Origin: Euptelea pleiosperma
Lineage: Eukaryota > Streptophyta > Magnoliopsida > Ranunculales > Eupteleaceae
Assembly (NCBI GenBank): GCA_035048495.1
Contig: CM068544.1
Span: 46,773,893-46,837,892 of the forward strand
Length of the DNA stretch: 64,000 nucleotides
Direction: 5' to 3'
The notes below the pieces were generated by a model that made no database searches, had not been told where the DNA came from, and saw nothing but the letters and a program-made list of their open reading frames with translations. Shown here piece after piece: positions 1 through 10,985 of the stretch. The translations under genes were made by a program, and so were the position numbers. Numbering within the stretch: position 1 is the first letter of the stretch; every line of letters starts with the position of its first letter.

Positions 1-1
1 T

Positions 2-2741
2 AGTGATCGATTCCTCGTGATGAACTCATGGAACAATTCTCTCCATTTTTGCAATTGGCTAGGAGTTACATGTGGTCGTCGGCATCAGAGGGTCGTGGCC
101 TTGAACTTAGTGAGCCAGAGCTTGACAGGCTCCCTATCTCCCTCCATAGGAAACCTTACCTTCCTTAGAGATATGAATCTCGCAAACAACTCCTTCCATG
201 GTGAAATCCCCCAAGAAGTCGGTCGATTGTTCCGACTTCGATATATCAGTCTGACCAATAATGTTTTTGAAGGGAAATTTCCATCTAATCTGACCCATTG
301 TCTGAACCTTAGAGTCATTGATTTTTATCGCAATAATCTCGTAGGAAAAATTCCGGTGGAGCTGGGCTATCTGTCGAAGCTAATCGAATTGTCTCTTCCC
401 AACAACCATCTAACTGGAAGCATCCCACCTTCTTTTGGGAACCTCTCGTCTCTCAACCGTCTTGATTTGTCAGGCAATGGATTCGAGGGGAAAATTCCAG
501 CTGAACTTGGTCGAGTGATGGGGTTAAAATTTCTCCACCTATCTGGAAACATATTGTCGGGAACCATACCTCAGACACTGTACAATCTCTCATCTCTGCG
601 GTTTATCTATTTTACAGAAAACCAATTGAATGGAACCCTTCCTTCAGATATGGGCCTCACCCTTCCTCACCTCCAAGAACTTGCTGCTGGAGGAAACCAA
701 TTTACGGGACTGATTCCCGTTTCCTTGCCCAATGCTTCACGGCTTGAAAAACTAGACTTTGCCGATAATGGTCTTAGTGGAACAGTGCCTGTGAACCTTG
801 GAAGTTTACAAGGTCTAAATAGGCTTAATCTTGCAGGGAATGAACTAGGTACAGAGGATGATACAGATGACTTCAGTTTTCTCTCTTCTTTGATTAATTG
901 TAGCAGTTTACAAGTGTTGGGTCTAGATAGAAATCGTTTTAAAGGGGTGTTGCCAAACTTCTTTGTAAATCTTTCTACCCATCTCCAAATACTAACCATG
1001 GGAGACAACCAACTACATGGAAGCATCCCTATAGGGATCATCAACCTTGTAAACTTGCAGCTTTTGGGTATGGACAAGAACTATTTCACAGGTGGTATTC
1101 CTGCTTCTATTGGGAAGCTTCAGAACTTGGTACAATTGTTTTTCAACGAAAATAGTTTGTCAGGAAAAATCCCATCTTCCCTTGATAATATCACATTTTT
1201 GGATGAGCTCCATCTAGAAGAAAATGAATTACAAGGTAGCATACCTTCTAGTCTAGGAAACTGTCGAAATTTGCAATCCTTGAGCCTTGCTTACAATAAT
1301 CTCAGTGGTACCATACCCGAACAGCTTGTCGGTCTTTCCTCGCTTTCGATTTTCCTTGATTTATCTGAGAATTCTTTGAGTGGGCCGCTATCACTACAAG
1401 TGGGTAAATTGAAAAATCTTGGGGAATTTTATGTTTCAGGGAACAAATTATCTGGTGAAATTCCTAGCACACTAGGGGAATGTGTGAGCTTAGAAATTCT
1501 TTACTTGGATGGTAACTTCTTTGAAGGAATCATTCCTCTGTCTTTAAGTACTTTAAGAGCCATACAAGAGTTAGATCTTTCGCGAAATAAGTTAGTAGGG
1601 CCGATTCCAGAGTATTTATGGAGGCTACCTGTTCTAAACAAATTAAACCTTTCATTCAATGATCTCGAGGGTGAAGTCCCAGTAGAAGGGGTGTTTAGGA
1701 ATGCAAGTGAGTTTTCAGTCATTGGGAACAGTAAGCTCTGTGGTGGTTTCCCAAAACTACAACTGCCTGCGTGTGTTGTTCCAGACATCCCAGCCTCTAA
1801 GAAACATGGAAATTCTTTCCCTCGCAAACTAAAACTAGCAGTGATTATTGTGATCCCATGTTTAATTCTGTTATCATGTTTGTTTGTTATGCGTTACCAA
1901 TCAAAAATTTCAAGAAAGAAGCCTTCTTCCACAACGTCCTTGGATCATCAGTATTTAAGGATTTCTTATGCAGAGCTCCTAAAAGCCACTGATGGATTCT
2001 CTTCGGCTAATTTGATCGGTGTAGGAAGTCATGGTTCTGTGTATAAAGGAGGTCTCAATGATGACGAAAGACTTGTTGCTGTGAAGGTACTGAACCTTCA
2101 AGAACGAGGAGCTCCGAAGAGTTTCAAGGCTGAATGCAATGCCTTGAGAAACATCCGACATCGGAATCTCGTCAAAATTTTGACTGCCTGCTCCGGTGTT
2201 GATTTTAGAGGCAATGATTTCAAAGCTCTGGTTTTTGAGTTCATGTCTAATGGGAGTCTAGAGGATTGGTTGCATCCGAAAGTAGATGGGCAAAATCAAT
2301 TAAGGAATTTGAATCTTAAGCAGAGATTGAACATAGCCATTGACGTCGCTTTTGCATTGGATTATCTTCATCACCACTGCCAAACACCTATCGTTCATCG
2401 TGATCTGAAGCCAAGCAATGTTCTATTGGATGATGACATGAATGGCCATGTGGGTGATTTTGGGTTATCCAAATTCCTTTCTAGTAGCCAAAATCAGTCT
2501 AGTTCGGCGGCAATAAAGGGATCAATCGGTTATGTTGCTCCAGGTATGACTTTCCATATTAGTTTCTGTTCTTTAATTTCTGGGATTAATTTCAAAATGA
2601 TTTGAATTTGTAAGTAGCTTTCATGACATGAAAAATCTTGAATTGATCACTTAACGTAGATTACTAAATTACAAGCATAATCTCCATCCCGTAAGGCAAT
2701 ACATGAGCTTGCATTGGTCGAGTTTAAGGGTCTCAATGGGT

Positions 2742-2772
<31 letters not shown>

Positions 2773-3782
2773 AGTTCTGGTTCGGTTCCTAAGGTACCCA
2801 GAATTATCGGTTCTTATCTGTTTCGGTTCTCAAAATGATGGGTCCGGAACCAGAACCAATTATATGGTTCCGGTCGGTTTCAGTTCCGGTTCCGGGTATA
2901 TTGACACAAATCTTGTTTGGCTTTGGGTCCAAATCTAACTATATAGAACAGGAACTGTTATTTTTGGTTCCGGTTCTGGTTCTTTTTTAACCGGTTTCCC
3001 AAAAATGTGGAACTGGAACTTTAACTACTCTCAACACATTCATAACTATATGATTTTTTCATTCCTTGGAGAATTTTTTTTTTAAGCCGCGGGACTTTTT
3101 AAGCAGCGATCATGCACCCAATGATCGTGCGCCACATTTGCCCATAGTTTAGACTTTAGTTTTAAAAGGCAACCATGGGTATATGTGGGGTGAGATCATT
3201 GGCGCATGATCGCTGATTCAAAAATCCCGTCGCTTAAAAAAAAGTTCTCTAAGTAATGAAAATATTTCTCCGAATTTCTAGAATTATTACTTAAATGGTA
3301 TTTCCTTTCATGGAAATCATGGAATTACACAAATTGCAGAGTACGGTATGGGTGGCGAAGCTTCTACACAAGGGGATGCGTACAGCTATGGAATCCTCTT
3401 ATTGGAGATGTTTACAGGAAAGAGACCGATCGATGACATGTTTAAAGACGGTCTAAACCTTCATAATTTCATAAAGATGGCTTTGCCTCATGAAGGAGTG
3501 ATGGAGATCGTCGATCCTTGTCTGCTTATTGAAGGAGAATATGATGAAGGCATCACCATTGCTGCAATTCAGAGGGAAATAAGAGGTAGAGTGCAAGAGT
3601 GTTTGGTTTCGGTATTTAAAGTAGGAGTTGCATGTTGTGCTGAATCACCGGGTGAACGAATGGATATCAGAGATGTAGCCATGGAACTGTGTGTGATCAA
3701 GGAAGTGTTTCTTCGGGTTGGGATCCACGGAGAGAGACGAAACAGGGCTCAACTTGTAGGTGAAGGCATCTCTTACTCTTAG
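2..3782 (+). CDS. LRR receptor-like kinase, subfamily XII type (5' partial)
   Basis: Exon 1 is open from base 2 to 2543, exon 2 is 3340-3782 (TAG), and the phase-1 intron is 2544-3339 (GT..AG). Together they give 994 codons. The frame is open to the window edge, so the signal peptide and true ATG lie upstream; the GTG at 17 is not a start. Visible in order: end of the LRRNT cap ([12 protein letters not shown]), about twenty LRRs of the LxxNxLxGxIP type to about base 1690, the paired-Cys cap (LCGG..LPAC), a membrane helix near 1832-1895, then the kinase. The Gly-rich loop reads [11 protein letters not shown], where paralogs have Phe instead of His (codon 2030-2032). The catalytic Lys is in AVKVL. 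The catalytic loop is HRD (2396-2404), whereas the other copies in which this motif can be read here have HCD. DFG and the APE motif, completed across the splice, are present. By family this would be a plasma-membrane pattern-recognition receptor; the ligand is unknown. No internal stop or frameshift was seen. Confidence 0.9.
2743..2790 (+). repeat. GGTTCT hexanucleotide microsatellite in intron
   Basis: About seven tandem units of GGTTCT, with GGTTCC/GGTTCG variants, lie inside the intron of the first receptor kinase. Further GGTTCC and AACCGG runs follow to about 3015, in both orientations, so the array may be the edge of a decayed transposon rich in these motifs. Confidence 0.8.
3054..3263. 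mobile_element. MITE with ~60-bp terminal inverted repeats inside intron
   Basis: The left arm (about 3054-3117) and right arm (about 3200-3263) are imperfect reverse complements; the shared core includes GCAGCGATCATGC. The element sits just upstream of the 3' splice site region. Related palindromes lie at 53709-54022. No convincing target-site duplication could be fixed because the ends are T- and A-rich. The superfamily is not assigned. Confidence 0.7.
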
Positions 3783-4568
3783 TAATTACAAAGAGGGAAC
3801 GTGCGCTTTGGTTTTTTTTATTTTGAATCATATACTGAAAATTGTGTAAATGGGCCCAGTATGGGCATGGGCCTGATCTTGAAGGTCCAACCATTGGACA
3901 GATACTTCCTTTTAGATTTATCGCTACGAATTGTCCAATCAAATAACCATTCTGGTCTATGACAATGAAATTGTGGGTCAAGATCATCCGATTCTGAGTT
4001 TCTTGAATTATTGCTTAAATGGTAATTATTAATCGGGCCCGATGAATCCATTATGCTTTGGAGAAGATTACGACTTTAGATATGTACAAGGTTCATTCAT
4101 TTTCTCCCTCTCTCTCTGTGTTTACACGAACTAGGGGCCGCCATGTGCGATGCACGTGCACCTTACACTTGGTATAGATGTTTTGTTCATCTCTAGGTGG
4201 ACCTACCTACGAAAATTCATCTTGATTAGCAATTTTTATCTATTAGATTAGTCTTTTCATGGTTTGCTTTTAACCGTAGATTAGGTGAAGGTACATCTTA
4301 GTAATTACAAAGAGGGAATGCTTTGGTTTTTGATTTTGAATCATACACTGAAAATTGTGTAAAATGGGCCCAATATGGGCATGGGCCTTAGCTTGAGGCT
4401 TGGTTAGGTAAAATTGAAATTCAGGCCTGAAACCTCTCATGCCCGGCTCATTTACACCCCAACCCAAAACAAGGTCTATGAACAAGCGGCAAAGATAAAA
4501 AGTGAGGGTCCAACCGTTGGACAGATGCCACCTTTTAGATTTATATCTACGAATCATCTAATCAAACT
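3757..4568 (+). repeat. Duplicated 3' end/3' flank of the first receptor kinase
   Basis: The stretch from the last codons and stop (about 3757) to about 3955 recurs at about 4285-4568. Both copies share a block starting CTTAGTAATTACAAAGAGGG and a later block containing GGTCCAACC.TTGGACAGAT. The second copy carries roughly 110 extra bases (4398-4510) rich in GGCC motifs, probably a separate insertion. Between the copies (4070-4285) is half of a GGACCTACC-type MITE. This looks like an unequal tandem duplication of the gene's tail. Confidence 0.65.
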
Positions 4569-4903
4569 GTTTTAACGGCCGTTAAAATGGTAATGCCCCA
4601 AGCCCGTTATGTTAAGAACCGTTTTGACAATTAGAAAGTAACGGCCGTTAAAACGAGAACAAAATGGCCGTTATTTTCTGAAAAAATTGTGGAAAAAATG
4701 GCTGTTATTTCCAGTTTTATTTTTCGTATTAAAAATTTTGAAATTTTAAATTTCAGCGCCATTTTTTCCGTTTTTTCCTGTTAAATTCGTTAAAATCTGT
4801 TAAATTCCATTTTTCCCATTTTTAGCCCCTGTCCGATACAATTCGTTTTAACGGTAACGCCCACAGTCCGTTGTATTGTTAAAACGGCCTCTTTTAAACC
4901 TTG
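4569..4903. mobile_element. hAT-like MITE (AACGGCCGTT family), left end worn
   Basis: The copy is rich in AACGGCCGTT and GTTTTAACGG motifs, and its right end is TTTTAAACCTTG. The left end lacks the usual CATGGTTT terminus, so this copy is truncated. It belongs to the family represented by complete copies at 11353-11742 and 52534-52947, which have 8-bp target duplications. Confidence 0.65.
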
Positions 4904-5762
4904 AAAGTAATACATTTATTTGGTTGAATTTTTTTGTGTTGGACTGCCATTGGGCTGATCTCATGTTTATTGCAAGGCAGATTGATTTCAAATTTTTTTT
5001 TGTAAAATTCTCCTCTTCAAATCATGTTGAGTCTACAGACTCTACACCCCATGTATTTAGTGGCTGCCTATGAGTTGCGCGACGCCCTTACTAATCCATG
5101 CGCCCTACATTGAAAATGATCCTCTTAAAGATTTTTCTAAGGTTTGTGTGTGTAGAGAAAATATTTGCTAGCCGGGGGACTTCAAAATGTCATTTGAAGC
5201 TTAGTTTAGGGCCTACTGACCTTATGGATGTTTGAAACACTTCTTGATGGACCTACAAACCAAAGATTGCCTTGATCGGTGATTTATAACAGTTATAGTT
5301 TAACATCTAAAGAAAAGCTCAAATTCAACGGTCAAAAACCATGTTATTAAAATACTAAATCCAACGGTTATAAATCACTAATTGTATTGATCTTTAATCT
5401 GTAGGTTCAACAAGAGGTGGAGAAAATATCCATAAGGTAAGTGGGCCCTAAAGAGTACTCCAAATGGCAATGTGGGGGGGCCATTAAACATGGGCTTGGT
5501 GTGTCGGCCAGTTGTCAGAAGAATATATGAATTTGAATTCGAAAAAAATATTCGATATTTGACGGATATTCTGAATCAATATTTGAATTCGAACTTCATT
5601 AACTTATTAGATATTGATAATATCGGATTTGCACGATTAGTAAATCAAAAAGATCTCAAAAAATAAAATAAGGGGAGGCTGCCAAAAGCAAAGGAAAAAA
5701 CACACAGCTATCTTCCTATAAGAACACTAAACCTAAACACCATGTCGCTAAAGAAGGTGCCT
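4904..5762. other. Non-coding interval with palindromic MITE at about 5171-5490
   Basis: No gene is seen. Bases 5171-5490 form a palindrome of the CCTTATGGATGTTT / GGACCTACAAACCAAA family: the left arm is at 5171-5290 and the inverted arm at 5390-5490. AT-rich sequence with GAATTCGAA repeats follows at 5525-5620. I see nothing else that can be assigned. Confidence 0.5.
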
Positions 5763-6086
5763 CTAAACTTGAGAAAAAACACTACACCAGTTAAATAAGG
5801 CCTTAATACTAATGATAGTTTCTTGAAGGGGGAACTCTTTTCCTTTAAATGCTCTCCTATTCTTATCTATCCATAGCACCCAAATAATGGCAAACGGCAC
5901 CATCCTCTATAAAAGATTGTCCCTGGCTGATAGGACAATCTTGGGTCCGTCACCCAATAAAACTCCAAAGAACACCAATGGAGCTTATAGAAAGCTCACT
6001 TGAGCTAAGAAGTATGACCAAACCTGTTTAGCAAACTCACAATCCAATAAAACATGATATGTAGTCTCCCCGTTGGACTTGCACAT
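5763..6086 (-). pseudogene. LINE (L1-type) remnant encoding the zf-RVT C-terminal domain
   Basis: Read on the minus strand, one frame runs from CKSNGETTYHVLLDCEFAKQ through VWSYF, PFAIIWVLWIDKNRRAFKG and ends at a stop at 5763-5765, with two internal stop codons. This is the zinc-binding reverse-transcriptase-associated region (zf-RVT) found at the 3' end of plant LINE ORF2 proteins. Only this tail survives and no reverse transcriptase core was seen. It is a dead fragment. Confidence 0.8.
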
Positions 6087-6990
6087 AACACAATAATTAA
6101 CCAAAATTCACCTTTTAAGAAATTAAGGTGCAATAGTTGAGTAATTTGATAACACCCCTCGAATCCATAGAGCTCTTGGCACGTACCCCTAGTATTTTTG
6201 CTTTGTACTCTCATGTTTTAAAAAATTTAATTTTTTATTACAAAAGCAAAAAAGCACATGATTACATAACTAAAAGCACTCGGGTATGTGCCGAGAACTC
6301 TGTTTGTTCTGTGAGGGGCGTCGATGTCATCAAAGAGTGTTATCCACCGAATAGTGGGCCAGACATGCATACAAGTCAGTCGTTGAAGAAAACATGGAAT
6401 CATGTTTCAAATGGGAACTTTCACCACTGTGTTCTACTGAATCCATTTCTGCTCACCGACGTGGTGATGTCTCTATACTAATACCGTCAGATACACTTTG
6501 CAAAACGGAACCCGTGTTTGCTGCCCCGGGAGGACTCCCCTCCAAAATGCCACGTAGAACACGCACAAATCCATGTATGTTTGGCTCACCTCTTCGTGGA
6601 CCTATACATCAAAAATCATTTTAATTGGTATTTTTAGCCGTTGGATTTGATCAGTTTAATGCGGTGATTTTTGGCCTGTAGAAGTTTGAACTTTTTTAGT
6701 TGTTAAATTCTAACTGCTAGAGATCACCTAACAAGCTGACTTTTTTAGTGTATGGGGCCGTCAAAACATGATCCAAACATCCATAAGGTTAGTGGAACGG
6801 AAGGAGGGCTCCATGTGGCGTTTTGGAAGGGGGGACTTCAAAATTCGAAGGCCCCGAAGAGGTGTTTTAAATTTTGAAACCGTGTTAACCTGTTTTTCAA
6901 GCTGTATATGTATGACGGTAAAGAGATGTGGGTATGTGATCAAAAGTGGATTCCATTTTACCCAGTTTTATAGTCGACTATTATAAAGAA
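6087..6990. other. Non-coding interval containing a palindromic MITE (about 6515-6850)
   Basis: No gene is recognised. From about 6515 (GGGAGGACTCCCCTCC) to about 6850 (GGAAGGGGGGACTT) the sequence folds back on itself. It carries the recurrent CATGTATGTTTGGC / GGACCTATACATCAAAAATCA arms typical of the locus's commonest MITE group. Short open frames here are not gene-like. Confidence 0.45.
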
Positions 6991-7348
6991 GCGTCAGGAT
7001 TGGGGGACAACCATTTTTGACAACTATTTGGCGGACCCACATAGAAGATGAATCAATGACTGATTTTTGGTGAGGATGATCTCCTCACTGTATAGATCAT
7101 CCCGACAAAAAATCAGCCCATTCTGAAATTTCTAACCCCATCGAATGTGGTTTTCAAGTTACACAGTAAAAATAGACAGTCCATAATTCTTCAACTTCTA
7201 AACCAGTCTACGAATATCAATATCAGAATGATTTGAGAGGATGATCTCCTCACCGTAGAAATCATCCCCACAAAAAATCAGCCATTGAGGTCCGCCAAAT
7301 GTTTGTAAAAAATAGTTGTCAAAAATGGTTGTCCCCTGATCCTGACCC
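6991..7348. mobile_element. Mutator-like MITE with exact 9-bp TSD (TATAAAGAA)
   Basis: The 358-bp element has long inverted arms. The left end reads GCGTCAGGATTGGGGGACAA and the inverted right end reads GGGTCAGGATCAGGGGACAA. It is flanked by identical 9-bp repeats TATAAAGAA at 6982-6990 and 7349-7357. Nine-bp duplications with long terminal inverted repeats starting with G are the signature of Mutator-like elements. Its inner sequence is related to the elements at about 18670-19022 and 51860-52195. Confidence 0.85.
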
Positions 7349-7609
7349 TATAAAGAAAGGCTTGAGTCAATACGTGAAGAGTCGTGATACCTAATGGGTA
7401 ACAGGACAAAAATATGTGCCGTTGAGGTCAGAGAATATTGGATTCAAGAGATTTCCGATGCCGGGGGCAAGTGGCAACAACTATTTCATCTTTGGCAATT
7501 GTTGTCTCGTGGACCATGTATCTCTTGAATTCAATGGTCAATAATGGCCTCAACTGCACATCATGTGTAACAAGGCAGACCTGATGCAAAAGGCACAAGG
7601 TATATCGAT

Positions 7610-7760
7610 TTTTGTTAGTCATGGCTGCCATCTGGGCCCACTGACCGCATGCATGTTTAAGCCACCCTTCGTGGATATATACACGAAAAATCACCCTGAT
7701 TGCTAATCTTTAGCCATTAGATTTTTATCAGTGGGGCCCTGACGGCAGCGTTGAGTAACA
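7610..7760. mobile_element. Partial MITE (GTAACAAGGTATACC family)
   Basis: Contains CTGGGCCCACTGACCGCATG and the reverse-complement arm GTGGGGCCCTGACGGCAGCG ending in GAGTAACAAAATTACC, which are typical of the family with full copies at 8251-8630 and 56838-57479. The outer ends are eroded. Confidence 0.5.
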
Positions 7761-8250
7761 AAATTACCTTGTATATTTTTCCTAAAAGAAAAGCAAAGCA
7801 ACGTATTAAAGAAAAGGTTACCCATGGCTCACCACTGTATGGGTGGTAGTGGTTGTAGAGGTTGTAGACAAAGAAGATGTGATGAACCTTCCTTTGTTTC
7901 AATCACTTGGAGTTCCAAAGAATGGAGTAGAACTTTGTTGACGGACGCCATAGTGGGATGTTTGGCCAACCCTAGGTGGAACCAGTGGTGTAGCCAGGAT
8001 TTTGTTCAAGGGTAGGCATATATAAAAATCTTTTTCTTCTTAAACTTTCAAAGTCGAGGGCCCACCCTCTCCCCCATTGGCTCCACCAATGGGTGGAACA
8101 GACCGAAAAATTAGTCTGATTAATGTTTTCAAAGCGTTGGATGGGAGAAGTTTTCATGGGTTGATTTTTAACCGTAGAATTTGAGCATTATTTGCGATAC
8201 AAAGATCCAAAGGTTTGAAATCACTAATCAGGCTTTTTTGTATAGGTCGT

Positions 8251-8630
8251 GATGTAACTAGGTATACCTGAGATCTTTTCAAACGTGGAAGTGGATTTTG
8301 TTACTCACCACTTCCATCTGGGCCCACTCATCGCATGGAGGTTTAGCGCACCCCTTAGTAGACATTCATATAAAAAATCAGCTTGTTTGATGATTTTTAG
8401 CCATTGGTTTTAGCACTCAAATCAATGGTTGAACTCAATGGCTTTAAGCACGCCTTAAAAAGTATTAAAATCTAATGGTCAGAAATTACCAATCAAGGTG
8501 ATTTTTGGTGTGTATATCCATCATGGAGTGGGAAAAACACTCATGCGGCCAGTGGGCCCAGATGACAGCAGTGAGTAACAAAAATTATGCTTCCCCATTT
8601 GAAAAAGTTTCAGGCATACCTTGTTACATC
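8251..8630. mobile_element. MITE, GATGTAAC(A/T)AGGTATACCTGA family
   Basis: The left terminus GATGTAACTAGGTATACCTG is matched by the inverted right terminus ending at 8630 (CAGGCATACCTTGTTACATC). Inner arms are TTGTTACTCACC..CTGGGCCCACT and the inverse AGTGGGCCCAG..GTGAGTAACAA. About 380 bp, palindromic throughout, non-coding. No clean target duplication was found. Confidence 0.7.
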
Positions 8631-8817
8631 TTTTTCCTTTTGGTATATTTGTAGGTCCACCTAGGAGTGGGCCAAACACTCATACAGAAGAGTGCTCCAC
8701 ATGGCTCATACTGTTGTCCGTACGTCCGTCAGCAAAATTCTACAAACAATGGGTCATTCATTCATCACATTTTCACAAAATTTCCAGAAATGTGAATCGA
8801 AGACAATATTGGGTGGT

Positions 8818-10142
8818 TGTGGGGGAAAAATATCTGATCTAACCCACACAATCTTCGAGGTCAGACGATTCGAATTTTGGTGATGATCGGACGATTCTGA
8901 TGCTCCAGGATGAAACTGCTTTCTCCTCTGTGAAGGATAGGATGATCTCCAGATGAGATTTGGTTGTACCTGTTGACAAGGCTCCGACGCTCAAGTCAGC
9001 TTAGGAAATGTAACAGGTTTCACGAAAATAGTAAAAGGTTTCAGAGTTTAGGCTATCTGGATCTGGAGAGCAAGATCCTCTTCTCAGTCCTGAGGGTCTC
9101 ATATTTATAATCTTAGAACTGGAGTGACTCACCTTCCACGTGTCTAGTCATTTATCAGTCAACGATGACTCAGATGGATTCTGTTATAAAACAGAATCTT
9201 ATGGTTATATCTTGACTTCCTTGAATCGGTCATACTTGAAATAACTGAAGTGATACTGAGGTGGCATCTTTTGTGTCAGGTATTCGGATAAGGGGATGTT
9301 GAATTTGTGATAGTTCAATTAGCTGCCACGTGGCCAATATTCATTAGTTAAGAAATCGATTATGTTCAGAATACTTACCTTGTATGTAAGAGATCATGCC
9401 ACGTAAGTCGTTTGATCTCATCTGGCTTTGCCGGGACGATATTAATATAAATCCCGTCAAGTAAGTCTGGTGACCTAGTTGGGATAAGATTATAAAGATC
9501 CCGTAAAGCCAGGTGACCTTGGCGGGATGAGATTGTAAAAGATCCCGTCAAGTAAGTCTGGTGACCTTGCCGGGATAAGATTGTAAGATCCCGTAAATTC
9601 AGTAAACCTTGGCGGGATGAGATTGTAAAAGATCCCGTCAAGTAAGTCTGGTGACCTTGCCGGGATAAGATTGTAAAGATCCCGTAAAGCCAGTAAACCT
9701 TGGCGGGATGAGATTGTAAAAGATCCCGTCAAGTAAGTCTGGTGACCTTGCCGGGATAAGATTGTAAAGATCCCGTTAAGCCAGTATATCTTGCCGGGAT
9801 AAGATTGTAAAAGATCTCGTCAAGCCTGTTGGACGTGTTGGGATGAGATCTAACAATAAATATGTCGGGCAAGATTGAATACTTCCCGACATATTAAAGG
9901 CTAAGAAGTTAGTATATTCTGTTAGCATCACTTTCATGTGTCGATCAGTCTACCCTGACACGTGGCATTTCCAATTAATGGAAATCGTGTGACACGATGG
10001 GCAGTTTATGACTCCTGATGATGCGTCCGGCGCATTTACTCTCGCGTGCTGTCTATTAACACGCGTCATCTTTTTATCACCACACGTGTTGAGCCAGTGA
10101 CACGCGTCAATATTTAACTTGCTGGAAAATACGGCACCCACA
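8818..10142. mobile_element. Solo LTR (1325 bp) with exact 5-bp TSD GTGGT
   Basis: The element starts TGTGGGGG and ends CACCCACA (TG..CA termini). Identical GTGGT pentamers flank it at 8813-8817 and 10143-10147. There is no internal retrotransposon sequence, so this is a single LTR left by LTR-LTR recombination. It contains GACAAGGCTCCGACGCTCAA, resembling plant gypsy-type LTRs, and a 90-bp tandem array. The TATA-like CATATTTATAATC is at about 9109. Gypsy membership is inferred only. Confidence 0.85.
9415..9835. repeat. Tandem array of ~90-bp units inside the solo LTR
   Basis: The block GTCAAGTAAGTCTGGTGACC begins at 9457, 9547, 9637 and 9728 (period 90-91 bp), giving about 4.6 copies. Each unit holds two related half-units (GGCGGGATGAGATT and GCCGGGATAAGATT followed by GATCCCGT). 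Long open frames across it are only a product of the repeat. Confidence 0.9.
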
Positions 10143-10595
10143 GTGGTTTAACAGTGCTCCACGTGGCTCATATTGTGGTCCACACGTCCGTCATCAAAAT
10201 TCTACAAACAATGGATCATTGTCACATTTCCACAACATTTCCTTAAGGGCCTGTTTGGCAACCAGACATGGATTTGGAATTGAAAATAGAATTCTAAGAT
10301 TTGTGATTTCTAAGAATTTGAATTCAAAGAATTGAAATTTTTGTGTTTGGTTGCATCGTGGAAATTACTTCAAATTTTTAATGAATTCTAATTTTAGCTG
10401 TTTGGACTTCTAACCGAATTCGTCACATTTCCACAAAATTTCCAGAAATGTGAATCCACGACAATATTGGGTGGTTTCAACTTTCAACTTTCAATTCCGA
10501 AAGAAGTAGGATTCATACCACACGACGCAGGTACGTAGCTTTGGGTCAAAGTCAACAGTCGGAATAAGTGCCATATTCTTCCAAGATTGCAATCA

Positions 10596-10985
10596 ATGAG
10601 TAAAACTTCTGTCACAGCGTTCTGACAGATGCTTCTATCATGCAAAATACAGACACGTGGCATACTCTTAGTGGACGCTGACTGTATAGATGTTTGGCCT
10701 GTCCCTCGTTGGACCTATAAACTAAAAATCAGTCTGATTAGTGATTTACAAGCTTTGGATCTTTGCACCCAAATAATGCTCAATAATGCTCGAATTCCTA
10801 TCTTTAAAATCAATCCATGAAAATAACTTCAATCGAATCACTTAGAAATCACTAATCAGGCTGATTTTTGGTTTAAAGGTGCCCTGAGGGACTGGCCAAA
10901 CATCTATACGGTCAGCGTCCACTAAGAATGTGCCATCGTAGCCTGTATTTTGTATCGTGAGAGAAGTTTTACTCGCGAATGAAAA
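10596..10985. mobile_element. Palindromic MITE (GGACGCTGACCGTATAGATG group)
   Basis: The left arm (GAGTAAAACTTCTGTCAC.., TGGACGCTGACTGTATAGATG) is mirrored by the right arm (CATCTATACGGTCAGCGTCCA.., GAGAGAAGTTTTACTC). The centre near 10800 carries ATTAGTGATTT and its inverse. A close relative lies at 63345-63650. Non-coding. Confidence 0.7.

Larger units (their letters stand above)
8690..10480. repeat. Old tandem duplication split by a solo LTR
   Basis: A block beginning AGTGCTCCACATGGCTCATA and ending CAATATTGGGTGGT (8690-8817) recurs after the LTR as 10154-10480, starting CAGTGCTCCACGTGGCTCAT and ending with the same GACAATATTGGGTGGT. The second copy is interrupted at about 10247-10424 by a ~180-bp insert that begins GGGCCTGTTTGGCAACC and is flanked by near-identical TCACATTTCCACAA repeats. 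Confidence 0.6.

Noticed and set aside
17..22. GTG/ATG near base 17-22 as start of the first gene
   Set aside because: The frame is open to the window edge and the sequence before it fits the LRRNT cap of paralogs, so the real start is upstream.
2714..2938. Open frame with a long VLVLVL run
   Set aside because: It translates the GGTTCT microsatellite in an intron.
9375..9732. Minus-strand open frames with repeated SFTISSRQG-like peptides
   Set aside because: They are read through the 90-bp tandem array inside the solo LTR; no start context, no homology, and the repetition comes from the DNA repeat.
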